Assembly: GCA_027625125.1 (NCBI GenBank)
Contig: JAQBXG010000015.1
Span: 1-15,658, forward strand
Direction: 5' to 3'
Origin: Pseudomonadota bacterium
GTDB lineage: Bacteria > Pseudomonadota > Alphaproteobacteria > UBA2966 > CAIVPW01
Length of the DNA: 15,658 nt
Below the pieces are notes generated by a model. The model searched no databases. It saw only the letters and a program-made list of their open reading frames with translations, and was not told where the DNA came from. The first letter of the stretch is position 1; every line of letters starts with the position of its first letter. A program made the position numbers and the translations under genes. Shown one piece after another: positions 1-7,330 of the stretch.

Positions 1-765
1 CCCGGCGCGGCACCGGCCGCACGGGCGGCCCTCTTTGCCATAGACCCGCCACTGGTGCTGGAAATATCCAAGCTCGCCCGAGCTTTGCACATAGTCGCGC
101 AGCGACGACCCGCCGGCGGTGATCGCGTCGGCCAACACTTCGCGTACCGAGTCGGCAAGCCTAAGGGTGCGGTCGGCGCGCAGGCGCCCGGCGGCGCGGT
201 CCGGCGCGATTCCGGCCCGGAACAGCGCCTCGCAGGCGTAGATGTTGCCAAGCCCGGCGACGACCCGCTGGTCCAGCAGCAACGATTTGACCGGCGCCCG
301 CCGGCCCCGGAACGCCCGCGCCAGCACCGCGCCGTCGAACGCCGGGGTCAACGGCTCCGGCCCCATGTCCGCCAGCAGCGGATGCGCCGCCAGGTCCTCG
401 TCCGCGGCCAGGGTCATCAACCCGAACCGGCGCGGGTCGCGATAGCAGGCGACGGCTCCCCCGGCGAAGGTCAGGACCACATGTTCATGGGGCAACGGCG
501 GCGCACCGTTGTCGTCCCGCAGCACCCAGCGCCCGGACATGCCCAGATGGGCGATCAGCACCGGCCCGCCGCAAAAGTGCCAAAGCAGGTATTTTCCGCG
601 CCGCGCGATGCGGTCCAGATGCCGCCCGCGGAGGCGGGCGGCGAATCGCGGCGGAAACGGAATGCGAAGGTCGGCCCGGCGCTGTTCCACCGTCTCCAGC
701 ACGCGGCCCCGAAGGCGATCGTGCAAACCGGCGCGGACGGTTTCGACCTCCGGCAGTTCAGGCAT
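1..765 (-). CDS. mutM: Formamidopyrimidine-DNA glycosylase (MutM/Fpg), 3' end cut by window edge
   Basis: Bifunctional DNA glycosylase/AP lyase of base excision repair that removes 8-oxoguanine and formamidopyrimidines. The reading frame starts with MPELPEVETV at 765: Pro2 is the Schiff-base nucleophile and Glu3 the catalytic acid in this family. Lys58 in RRGKYLL matches the conserved minor-groove lysine. The frame also has HLGMSGRW, YRDPRRFG, GPEPL and, near residue 180-200, LLDQRVVAGLGNIYACEALF (helix-two-turn-helix region). The visible 255 codons end just after the first CxxC pair (CGRC) of the C-terminal zinc finger; the second Cys pair and roughly 15-25 residues lie beyond the left edge. 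It is divergent from ubiE with 83 bases between starts, a common arrangement in alphaproteobacteria. Identification is firm; only completeness is unknown. Confidence 0.96.
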   Translation of the reverse strand, partial: MPELPEVETVRAGLHDRLRGRVLETVEQRRADLRIPFPPRFAARLRGRHLDRIARRGKYLLWHFCGGPVLIAHLGMSGRWVLRDDNGAPPLPHEHVVLTFAGGAVACYRDPRRFGLMTLAADEDLAAHPLLADMGPEPLTPAFDGAVLARAFRGRRAPVKSLLLDQRVVAGLGNIYACEALFRAGIAPDRAAGRLRADRTLRLADSVREVLADAITAGGSSLRDYVQSSGELGYFQHQWRVYGKEGRPCGRCRAG

Positions 766-848
766 CGGCGGTTCGGGAGCGGCGGGCGCGGGCGCGTGTC
801 ACGGGCGGCAGCGTAGCGGGATTCGGGGGGCCTTGCTATGCTCCGGCG

Positions 849-1649
849 ATGGACCCGGCGGCAAGCAACCCCGAGGACGCACCGGGAGGGCGCGTGTTTT
901 TCGGCGACCGCGCCGTGGCACGTGACGAAAAGCCTTCGCTGGTGCGCGGCGTGTTTGAGGACGTCGCCGGCGGCTACGACGTGATGAACGATCTGATGAG
1001 CGCGGGCGTGCACCGCGCGTGGAAGCGGGCATTGGTCGACGCGCTGAACCCCGCCGCGCCGATCCGCATGGCCGACGTCGCCGGCGGCACCGGCGACATC
1101 GCCTTTCGGGTTTGGGAGAGATTGCGGCGGTCGCGGAGCCGGGACGGCGCGGTCGACAGCCGCATCACCGTCTGCGACCTGACCCCGGCGATGGTCGAAC
1201 GGGGACGGGACCGGGCGCTGGATCGCGGCATCGTCGACGGCATCGACTTCGTCGTCGGCGACGCCCAGGCGCTGCCGTTCGGCGACCGCGGGATGAATGC
1301 GGTCACCAACGCCTTCGGTCTCCGCAACGTGACCGACGCGCCGGCGGCGCTCCGCGAGGCGCGCCGCGTGCTTTGCCGCGGCGGGCGGTTTCTGTGCCTG
1401 GAATTCGGCGGCCCGGTGATGCCGGGACTGGCCGGGCTGGTCGACGCCTATACCGACCGGGTGCTGCCGGTGCTGGGTGCCGCCGTGCTGGGAAAGGGCG
1501 ACGCCTATCGCTATCTGGCGGAGAGCATCCGGCGCTTTCCCGCACGCGACGTGGTTGCGAACTGGATGGAGGACGCCGGTCTGAACCGGGTGCTGACGCA
1601 GCCGCTGTCGGGCGGAATCGCCACCCTGTACTCCGCCTGGCGCCTTTGA
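849..1649 (+). CDS. ubiE: Ubiquinone/menaquinone biosynthesis C-methyltransferase UbiE
   Basis: SAM-dependent C-methyltransferase of ubiquinone synthesis (methylates the benzoquinol ring). The 266-residue protein is a class I methyltransferase: an N-terminal VFEDVAGGYDVMNDLMS segment with HRAWK, the SAM-binding motif DVAGGTGDIAFR around residues 76-87, a VCDLTPAMV acidic-loop region, NAFGLRNV, and RYLAESIRRFP. All are hallmarks of the UbiE family, and the length is slightly above the usual 250. The ATG at 849 gives the usual short N-terminal lead before FFGDRAV. No clear Shine-Dalgarno is placed close to it; a TATGCT element at 837-842 lies so near the start that a leaderless transcript is possible, but this is weak. 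The stop is 4 bases before the ubiB start, so the two quinone genes are probably one operon. Confidence 0.94.
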   Translation: MDPAASNPEDAPGGRVFFGDRAVARDEKPSLVRGVFEDVAGGYDVMNDLMSAGVHRAWKRALVDALNPAAPIRMADVAGGTGDIAFRVWERLRRSRSRDGAVDSRITVCDLTPAMVERGRDRALDRGIVDGIDFVVGDAQALPFGDRGMNAVTNAFGLRNVTDAPAALREARRVLCRGGRFLCLEFGGPVMPGLAGLVDAYTDRVLPVLGAAVLGKGDAYRYLAESIRRFPARDVVANWMEDAGLNRVLTQPLSGGIATLYSAWRL

Positions 1650-1653
1650 TCCG

Positions 1654-3234
1654 TTGATCCGCGCGGTTCGCAATCTGGGCCGGGCGTTTGCCATCGTCCG
1701 GATTCTCGGGCGCCACGGCGCCGCCTTTGTCGTCGATCCGCTGGCATTGCCGGGACCGGCGCGGTGGGCCTTTGCGGTCGCGGCCGGCAAGGCGGCGGCG
1801 GACGCCAAGGACCTGCGGCGGGGCCAGCGCCTTGCCGCCGCCGCCCAGGAACTCGGCCCCAGCTTCATCAAACTGGGGCAGGCGCTGTCGACCCGCCCGG
1901 ACATCGTCGGCGACGATGTCGCCGACGACCTGTCGCAGCTGCGCGACCGATTGCCGCCATTCGCCGGGTCCGAAGCACGGGCGATGATCGAGGCGCAACT
2001 GGAAGCGCGGGTGGAGGAAATCTTCGCGTCGTTCGACGACACGCCGCTGGCCGCCGCGTCGATCGCCCAGGTTCATGCGGCGACGTTGCCCGGCGGCGGC
2101 GAGGTGGCGGTCAAGGTGCTGCGCCCCGGCATCGAGGCGCGGTTTGCCCGCGATGCTGACTTTTTTCAGTGGGTGGCGGAAATGCTGGAGTGGCTGCGCC
2201 CCGACCTTCGACGGCTGGAGCCGGTGAAAGTGGTGGCCACCTTTCGCGCCGGCATCGACGCCGAGATGGACTTGCGGCTGGAGGCGGCGGCGGCGTCGGA
2301 ACTGGGCGAGGCGTTCGCCGACGATCCCGATTTCCGCGTGCCGGAGATCGACTGGCAACGCACCCAGAAGCGGGTGATGACGGCGGAGCGCGTTCACGGC
2401 GTGCCGATCGGTGACCGCGCGGCGCTGGCGGCCGCGGGCCGCGACCCCGACGCGGTGGTGCGCAACGTGCTGACCGCGTTTCTGCGACAGGCATTCCGCG
2501 ACGGCTTTTTCCATGCCGATCTGCACCACGGCAATCTGTTCGTCGACGAAAACAACGCCGTCATCGCCGTCGATTTCGGCATCATGGGCCGGCTCGACAA
2601 GTTGACGCGCCGGTTTGTCGCGGAATTGCTGCTTGCGTTTCTGGCCGGGGACTATCGCCGCGCGGCCGAGATTCACTTCGAGGCCGGATATGTGCCGCGC
2701 GGCAAGTCGGTCGAGGAATTCGCCCAGGCGTGCCGGTCGATCGGCAAGCCGCTGTTCGAGCGGCCGGCGACCGACGTTTCGGTGGCGCGATTGCTGGCGC
2801 GGCTGTTCGAGGTCACGGAATCGTTCGACATGCGGACCCAGCCGCAATTGCTGTTGCTGCAAAAGACGATGATGGTCGTCGAGGGCTTGTGCCGCAGCGT
2901 CGCGCCGCACGCGGACCTGTGGGGCATCGCCGACGAGGTGCTGCGCGACTGGGCGACGAAGAATCTGGGCGTGCAGGCGCGGGCGATGGACGCCGCGGAG
3001 GAGTTCGCCGGGGCGATGCGGCGCATTCCGCGGCTGGTGGAGCAGGCGGAGCTGGCGGCGGGGGCGATCGCCGGGGACGGCGTCCGCATTCACCCGGCCG
3101 TCGACGAAGCGATGCGTAACGTCCGCGACGGGCCGCGCGCCACCGGGCGGCGCAGTGCAATCCCGGTCAATACGGTGCTGTTCGCCGTCATCGCCGTGCT
3201 GGCGGTGGTGCTGTTGACGCAACTGTTCGGCTAG
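1654..3234 (+). CDS. ubiB: UbiB, atypical-kinase-like ATPase for ubiquinone biosynthesis
   Basis: Membrane-anchored ABC1/ADCK/UbiB-family ATPase that supports ubiquinone synthesis, thought to act on lipid or complex organisation rather than to phosphorylate proteins. The 526 residues show the family signatures in order: the KxGQ motif (K73-L-G75-Q76), the alanine-rich loop A133-A-A-S-I-A-Q-V-H141 replacing the kinase glycine loop, the ATP-site Lys154 in VAVKVLRPG, HADLHHGN (287-294) as catalytic loop, and D307-F-G as the metal-binding motif. A hydrophobic segment at about 503-525 is the expected C-terminal transmembrane helix. The start is a TTG at 1654, 4 bases after the ubiE stop; MIRAVRNLGRAF fits the family N-terminus, and no ATG or GTG nearby is better. 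Transcribed with ubiE. Confidence 0.95.
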   Translation: MIRAVRNLGRAFAIVRILGRHGAAFVVDPLALPGPARWAFAVAAGKAAADAKDLRRGQRLAAAAQELGPSFIKLGQALSTRPDIVGDDVADDLSQLRDRLPPFAGSEARAMIEAQLEARVEEIFASFDDTPLAAASIAQVHAATLPGGGEVAVKVLRPGIEARFARDADFFQWVAEMLEWLRPDLRRLEPVKVVATFRAGIDAEMDLRLEAAAASELGEAFADDPDFRVPEIDWQRTQKRVMTAERVHGVPIGDRAALAAAGRDPDAVVRNVLTAFLRQAFRDGFFHADLHHGNLFVDENNAVIAVDFGIMGRLDKLTRRFVAELLLAFLAGDYRRAAEIHFEAGYVPRGKSVEEFAQACRSIGKPLFERPATDVSVARLLARLFEVTESFDMRTQPQLLLLQKTMMVVEGLCRSVAPHADLWGIADEVLRDWATKNLGVQARAMDAAEEFAGAMRRIPRLVEQAELAAGAIAGDGVRIHPAVDEAMRNVRDGPRATGRRSAIPVNTVLFAVIAVLAVVLLTQLFG

Positions 3235-3239
3235 CCGCC

Positions 3240-3268
3240 TTGCACGCCGGGACCGCCGGGACTACATT
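3240..3268 (+). promoter_or_regulatory. Possible weak sigma70-type promoter upstream of coaBC
   Basis: In the 51-base gap between ubiB and coaBC, TTGCAC (3240-3245) and TACATT (3263-3268) are separated by 17 bases, matching 3/6 and 4/6 consensus positions. The spacer is itself a direct repeat: GCCGGGAC at 3246-3253 and again at 3255-3262. The predicted start would be about 10 bases before the coaBC ATG. It could give coaBC and the genes after it partly independent expression. Similarity is modest, so this is tentative. Confidence 0.3.
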
Positions 3269-3285
3269 CAATCTACACGGATTTG

Positions 3286-4572
3286 ATGGGGAATGTGACG
3301 TTCCCCGCCGACCGAGGTGCCGCTTTGCCAGATCCCGTTCCTGCCCTTGCGGGCCAGCGCGTTCTGCTGGTCATCACCGGCGGCATTGCCGCCTATAAGT
3401 CGCTGGACCTGATTCGCCGCCTGCGCGACGCCGGCGCGCGGGTGCGGTGCATCCTGACAAAGGGCGGGCGGGAGTTCGTCACGCCGTTATCGGTGGCGGC
3501 GCTGTCGGGCGAGCCGGTCCACGAGGATCTGTTTTCGGTCACCGCCGAGGTCGAAATGGGCCATATCCGGTTGTCGCGCGAATCGGACCTGATCGTCGTC
3601 GCCCCGGCCACCGCCGACTTTCTGGCGAAGATGGCCCAAGGGCGCGCGGACGATCTGGCGACGGCAGCCGTGCTGGCGGCGACCGTGCCGGTGTTGGTGG
3701 CGCCGTCGATGAACGCCGCGATGTGGGCCAACGCCGCCACCCGCCGCAACGTCGCGACGCTGGCCGCCGACGGCATCGCGTTCGCCGGTCCCGCCGACGG
3801 CGACCTTGCCTGCGGCGAGGTCGGGCCGGGGCGGATGGTGGAACCGGCGGCGTTGCTGCTGGCGATCCGTATTCGGCTGGCGCGGGACTTCGGCCAAAGC
3901 CTGGCCGGGAGGCGCGCACTGGTCACCTCCGGGCCGACGCGCGAGGCGATCGATCCGGTGCGGTTCCTGGGCAACGTCTCGTCGGGCAAGCAGGGCCACG
4001 CCATCGCTGCGGCGCTCGCCCGGCGCGGGGCCGAAGTCGTGCTGGTCAGCGGCCCCGGCAGCGAGCCGGACCCGCGCGGTGTCACCGTTGTTCGCGTCGA
4101 GAGCGCCCGCGATATGCTGCAGGCGGCGGAGGCGGCGCTGCCGGTGGACGTCGCGTTCTGCGCCGCCGCGGTCGCCGACTGGCGGGTGGCCGGCGCGTCG
4201 CCGGGCAAGCTGAAAAAGTCCGGCAAAGCGCCGACGCTGACGCTGGTCGAAAACCCGGACATCCTTCGCGCCCTGGGGTCGGCGGGCGCGTTGCGGCCCC
4301 GCCTGCTGGTCGGCTTTGCCGCCGAGACCGAGCCCGACCGTGACCGTCTGATCGCGCTGGCGGAGGCGAAACGCCTGGCCAAGGGCTGCGACTGGATCGT
4401 CGCCAACGATGTCTCGCCCGGCACCGGAACCTTTGGCGGCGAGACCAATACCGTCCATCTGGTGACGGCGGCCGGGGCGGAATCGTGGCCGGCGGCGGCA
4501 AAGACCGCCGTTGCCGACCGCCTGGTCGGCCGCGCCGCCGCGCATCTGACGGCCGAGGCTCCCGCGGCGTGA
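3286..4572 (+). CDS. coaBC: Bifunctional phosphopantothenoylcysteine decarboxylase / phosphopantothenate-cysteine ligase (CoaBC)
   Basis: Catalyses two consecutive steps of coenzyme A synthesis: CTP-dependent ligation of cysteine to 4'-phosphopantothenate (CoaB) and FMN-dependent decarboxylation of the product (CoaC). The 428-residue protein has the CoaC flavoprotein domain at about 24-200: ITGGIAAYK, catalytic His93 in MGHIRL, the PSMN motif with Asn143, and active-site Cys176 in ACGEVGPGRM. The CoaB domain follows from about 207: TSGPTREAIDPVRF, GNVSSGKQG with Asn230, and the KLKKSGK lysine cluster (308-314). Length is normal for the fused form. The ATG at 3286 is preferred; a TTG directly before it would add one residue. 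The roughly 20-residue lead before the first beta strand is slightly long. The stop overlaps the dut start by one base (TGATG). Confidence 0.95.
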   Translation: MGNVTFPADRGAALPDPVPALAGQRVLLVITGGIAAYKSLDLIRRLRDAGARVRCILTKGGREFVTPLSVAALSGEPVHEDLFSVTAEVEMGHIRLSRESDLIVVAPATADFLAKMAQGRADDLATAAVLAATVPVLVAPSMNAAMWANAATRRNVATLAADGIAFAGPADGDLACGEVGPGRMVEPAALLLAIRIRLARDFGQSLAGRRALVTSGPTREAIDPVRFLGNVSSGKQGHAIAAALARRGAEVVLVSGPGSEPDPRGVTVVRVESARDMLQAAEAALPVDVAFCAAAVADWRVAGASPGKLKKSGKAPTLTLVENPDILRALGSAGALRPRLLVGFAAETEPDRDRLIALAEAKRLAKGCDWIVANDVSPGTGTFGGETNTVHLVTAAGAESWPAAAKTAVADRLVGRAAAHLTAEAPAA

Positions 4573-5048
4573 TGTCCGCCGAGCCCATACGGATTCCGGT
4601 GGTTCGCGGCGCCGGCGATCTGGATCTGCCGGTCTATCAATCGGCGGGGGCGGCGGGCATGGACCTGCTGGCGGCGGTGGACGGCGAAGTGGTCATCGAG
4701 CCGGGGGAGCGGGCGATCATACACACCGGCATTTCGGTCGCGATCCCCGGCGGATACGAAGGCCAGGTCCGGCCGCGATCGGGTCTTGCGGCGAAATGGG
4801 GGGTGACGGTGCTGAATGCGCCGGGAACGATCGATTCGGATTATCGCGGCGAGATCAAGGTCGTGCTGGCGAATCTGGGGGTCGAGGCGTTCGTCGTTTC
4901 GCGCGGCGCCCGCATCGCCCAACTGGTCGTGGCGCCGGTGGCCCGGGCGGCGTGGGACGAATGCGACGCCCTGCCGAAATCCTTTCGCGGCGACGACGGC
5001 TTCGGCTCGACCGGGTTTGCCGTCACCTATGCCGAGGACATCGAATAA
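4572..5048 (+). CDS. dut: Deoxyuridine 5'-triphosphate nucleotidohydrolase (dUTPase)
   Basis: Trimeric dUTPase that hydrolyses dUTP to dUMP and pyrophosphate, keeping uracil out of DNA and supplying dUMP for thymidylate synthesis. All five family motifs are present in 158 residues: I AGMDL (28-32), II RPRSGLA (67-73), III GTIDSDYRGEI (85-95) with the catalytic Asp at 90, IV RIAQLVV (114-120), and V RGDDGFGSTGF (139-149), the C-terminal arm that closes over the substrate. The ATG at 4572 overlaps the coaBC TGA by one base, which with the family length of about 150 favours this start over an in-frame start further upstream inside coaBC. The stop likewise overlaps the next gene's ATG (TAATG). 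The coaBC-dut pairing is common in proteobacteria. Confidence 0.96.
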   Translation: MSAEPIRIPVVRGAGDLDLPVYQSAGAAGMDLLAAVDGEVVIEPGERAIIHTGISVAIPGGYEGQVRPRSGLAAKWGVTVLNAPGTIDSDYRGEIKVVLANLGVEAFVVSRGARIAQLVVAPVARAAWDECDALPKSFRGDDGFGSTGFAVTYAEDIE

Positions 5049-5500
5049 TGCTGCGGGTGTCGAAGAAAATGGTGTACGCGCTGGAGACAGTCGTCGACAT
5101 CGCCTACAACGCCGGCTCCGAACCGGCCCAGTCGCGCGAAATCACCCAACGGCAGGGTATTCCGCAACGGTATCTGGAACAGGTGATGCAGCGGCTGGTG
5201 CATGCCGGCGTGTTGAAGGGCGTGCGCGGGCCGCGCGGCGGGTATCGTCTGGCGCGGGAGCGGCGGCGCATTACGGTCGGCGACGTGGCGCGGGTGGTGA
5301 ACGAATGCGACGAGGCGGACCCGTGGTCCGAACCGAACGGTTCGCCGCTGGCGGACAAGGTGGTGCGGCCGCTGTGGCGCGACGTGGAGTCGGGCGTGAT
5401 GCAACAACTGGATTCCATTACGATCGAAGACCTGTGCAATCGCGCCCACGCACGCGGCGTGGAGGTTCGCGACGGTGAGGGAGCGCATTTTGACATTTGA
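5048..5500 (+). CDS. Rrf2-family transcriptional regulator, CymR-like context
   Basis: A 150-residue DNA-binding protein of the Rrf2 family. Residues 1-20 (SKKMVYALETVVDIAY) form the first helix. The winged helix follows at about 28-70, with QRQGIPQRYLEQVMQRL as recognition region and the wing GVRGPRGGYRLAR, typical of Rrf2/IscR/CymR proteins. Cys occurs only at 87 and 130, so the three closely spaced cysteines that hold the [2Fe-2S] cluster in IscR and NsrR are absent. It starts on the last base of the dut stop (TAATG), preceded by a GAGGA ribosome-binding site at about 5034-5038, and ends 21 bases before cysK. That neighbour and the missing cluster ligands recall CymR, the cysteine-metabolism repressor of Firmicutes, which senses supply through CysK. 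The family is clear; the target and ligand are inferred. Confidence 0.88.
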   Translation: MLRVSKKMVYALETVVDIAYNAGSEPAQSREITQRQGIPQRYLEQVMQRLVHAGVLKGVRGPRGGYRLARERRRITVGDVARVVNECDEADPWSEPNGSPLADKVVRPLWRDVESGVMQQLDSITIEDLCNRAHARGVEVRDGEGAHFDI

Positions 5501-5521
5501 TTCTGACCTGGCGTCGCCACG

Positions 5522-6481
5522 ATGACCGGCGTCCGCAAGACCGCTGGCCGGGGCCGCGTCTTCGATTCGATTCTGGATACGATCGGCGACACGCCGTTGG
5601 TGCGGCTGCCGCGGCTGACCGCCCACTATGGGGTCGATGCCGATGTGCTGGCGAAGCTTGAATTCTTTAATCCGCTGGCGTCGGTCAAGGACCGCATCGG
5701 CATCGCGATGATCGAGGCGGCGGAGGCGGCCGGACAACTGGACGCCGATACCGTCATCGTCGAGCCGACCTCCGGCAATACCGGCATCGCGCTCGCATTC
5801 GTCGCCGCCGCCAAGGGGTTGAAGCTGGTGTTGACGATGCCGGAAAGCATGTCGCTGGAGCGCCGCAAGATGCTGGAGTTTTTGGGCGCCCGCATCGAGC
5901 TTACGCCCGCCGAACACGGCATGTCGGGGGCCATCGCCCGCGCTGAGGCACTGCTGGACGAGCTGCCCCGCGCGATCATGTTGCAGCAGTTCGAAAACCC
6001 GGCGAACCCGGAGATTCACCGGCGCACCACCGCCGAGGAAATCTGGAACGACACCGGCGGCGGCGTCGACGTGGTGGTGGCCGGAGTCGGCACCGGCGGC
6101 ACGCTGACCGGGGTCGGCGAGGTTTTGAAGAGCCGCAAGCCGGAAGTCCGCATGATCGCCGTCGAACCGGAGGACAGCCCGGTGCTGTCGGGCGGCAAGC
6201 CCGGCCCGCACAAGATTCAGGGCATCGGCGCCGGGTTCGTGCCCGGCAACCTGAACATCGACCTGATCGATGAAGTCATCACGATCGCCAACCAGACCGC
6301 GTTCGCGGCCGCGCGGCTCGCGGCCCGCACCGAGGGCATCCCCGGCGGCATTTCGTCGGGCGCGGCAATCGCGGCGGCGTTCGAGGTCGCGGCACGGCCC
6401 GACATGAAGGGCAAGACCATCGTCACCGTGCTGCCGTCGTTCGCCGAACGATATCTTTCGACAGCGTTGTTCGAGGCCTGA
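5522..6481 (+). CDS. cysK: Cysteine synthase A (O-acetylserine sulfhydrylase)
   Basis: PLP enzyme that makes L-cysteine from O-acetylserine and sulfide. In 319 residues: TIGDTPLVRL (20-29), the PLP lysine K56 in ASVKDRIG, the substrate loop TSGNTGI (83-89), the MPESMSLERRKML region (107-118), QQFENPANPEIH (155-166), the phosphate-binding GVGTGGT (188-194), KIQGIGAGFVP (231-241) and GGISSGAA (275-282). KIQGIGAGFVP and the length favour the CysK rather than the CysM branch. The N-terminus is a few residues longer than usual, but the ATG at 5522 is the natural start, 21 bases after the Rrf2-type regulator. The stop overlaps the moeB-like start by one base (TGATG), indicating translational coupling of a sulfur-incorporating enzyme with an E1-like adenylyltransferase. 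Confidence 0.95.
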   Translation: MTGVRKTAGRGRVFDSILDTIGDTPLVRLPRLTAHYGVDADVLAKLEFFNPLASVKDRIGIAMIEAAEAAGQLDADTVIVEPTSGNTGIALAFVAAAKGLKLVLTMPESMSLERRKMLEFLGARIELTPAEHGMSGAIARAEALLDELPRAIMLQQFENPANPEIHRRTTAEEIWNDTGGGVDVVVAGVGTGGTLTGVGEVLKSRKPEVRMIAVEPEDSPVLSGGKPGPHKIQGIGAGFVPGNLNIDLIDEVITIANQTAFAAARLAARTEGIPGGISSGAAIAAAFEVAARPDMKGKTIVTVLPSFAERYLSTALFEA

Positions 6482-7317
6482 TGGCCCTCAGCGACGAGCA
6501 GATCGAACGCTACGCGCGCCACATCATCCTGAAAGAGGTGGGCGGGCCGGGGCAGGCGCGATTGCTGGCGGCGCGGGTGCTGGTGGTCGGCGCGGGGGGG
6601 CTTGGCTCGCCGGTCGCGATGTATCTGGCGGCGGCAGGGGTCGGCACGATCGGCATCGTCGATTTCGACGAGGTCAGCCTGTCGAACCTGCAACGGCAGA
6701 TTCTGCATACGACCGATCGGGTCGGCATGGCCAAGGTCGAAAGCGCTCGGGTGGCGCTTTCGGCGCTCAATCCCGGCGTCACGATCCGGACCCACGGCGA
6801 ACGGCTGTCGGCGGCGAACGCGATCGAAATGATTTCGGAATACGACGTGGTCGCCGACGGGTCTGATAACTTCGATACCCGCTTTCTGGTCAGCGACGCC
6901 TGCAAGCTGGCCGGCGTTACGCTGGTGTCCGGCGCGCTGTCGCAATTCGATGGCCAGATCGCGACATTCAAGCCGCATCTGGGCGATGGGCACCAATGCT
7001 ACCGCTGCATCTATCCGGCCCCGCCGCCACCCGGATTGGCGCCCTCGTGCGCCGAGGCGGGAATACTCGGGGCGCTCGCCGGAGTCGTCGGCTCGATGCA
7101 GGCGGTGGAGGTGCTGAAAGAGATCGTCGGCATCGGCGAAAGCCTGTCCGGGTCCATCGTCATCTATGATTCGCTGCATGCGACATGGCGCAAGGTGCGG
7201 GTGAAGCCCGACCCTGCCTGCGCGCTGTGCGGCGAGCACCCGACGATCACCGACCTTTCGGCCTTTGCAAGTAAGGACGCGGAACGCGAGGCGGCGCGGG
7301 CGGCGGCCGGGGCGTAG
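6481..7317 (+). CDS. moeB: MoeB/ThiF-family E1-like adenylyltransferase
   Basis: ATP-dependent enzyme that adenylates the C-terminal Gly-Gly of ubiquitin-like sulfur carriers (MoaD, ThiS or similar), the step before thiocarboxylate formation. The 278 residues carry RYARHIILKEVGGPGQ at the N-terminus, the nucleotide-binding VGAGGLGSP (36-44), the conserved Arg72 in SNLQRQIL, Lys85, DGSDNFDTR (126-134), two zinc pairs (C173-x2-C176 and C247-x2-C250), and Cys190 in SCAEAGILG, the position of the conserved crossover-loop cysteine. There is no rhodanese domain, unlike MoeZ/MOCS3 of about 390 residues. It is probably co-translated with cysK. It could serve molybdopterin, thiamine or a cysteine pathway; no MoaD/ThiS-like gene is in the window, so the symbol follows similarity only. 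Confidence 0.9.
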   Translation: MALSDEQIERYARHIILKEVGGPGQARLLAARVLVVGAGGLGSPVAMYLAAAGVGTIGIVDFDEVSLSNLQRQILHTTDRVGMAKVESARVALSALNPGVTIRTHGERLSAANAIEMISEYDVVADGSDNFDTRFLVSDACKLAGVTLVSGALSQFDGQIATFKPHLGDGHQCYRCIYPAPPPPGLAPSCAEAGILGALAGVVGSMQAVEVLKEIVGIGESLSGSIVIYDSLHATWRKVRVKPDPACALCGEHPTITDLSAFASKDAEREAARAAAGA

Positions 7318-7330
7318 GCGAAGCGCCCGA

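Noticed and set aside
1303..3222. 639-codon open frame on the minus strand across ubiE and ubiB
   Set aside because: It lies antisense to two firmly identified genes, is rich in Arg, His, Gln and Pro as expected for a GC-rich shadow frame, and shows no domain.
4485..4571. Upstream start that would add 29 residues to dUTPase
   Set aside because: The extension is the out-of-frame coaBC tail, Arg/Gly rich, and absent from the dUTPase family; the overlapping ATG at 4572 gives the normal length.
3393..4922. 509-codon minus-strand frame opposite coaBC and dut
   Set aside because: It is antisense to two enzymes with complete active-site motifs; the low-complexity Ala/Ser/Arg composition indicates a shadow.
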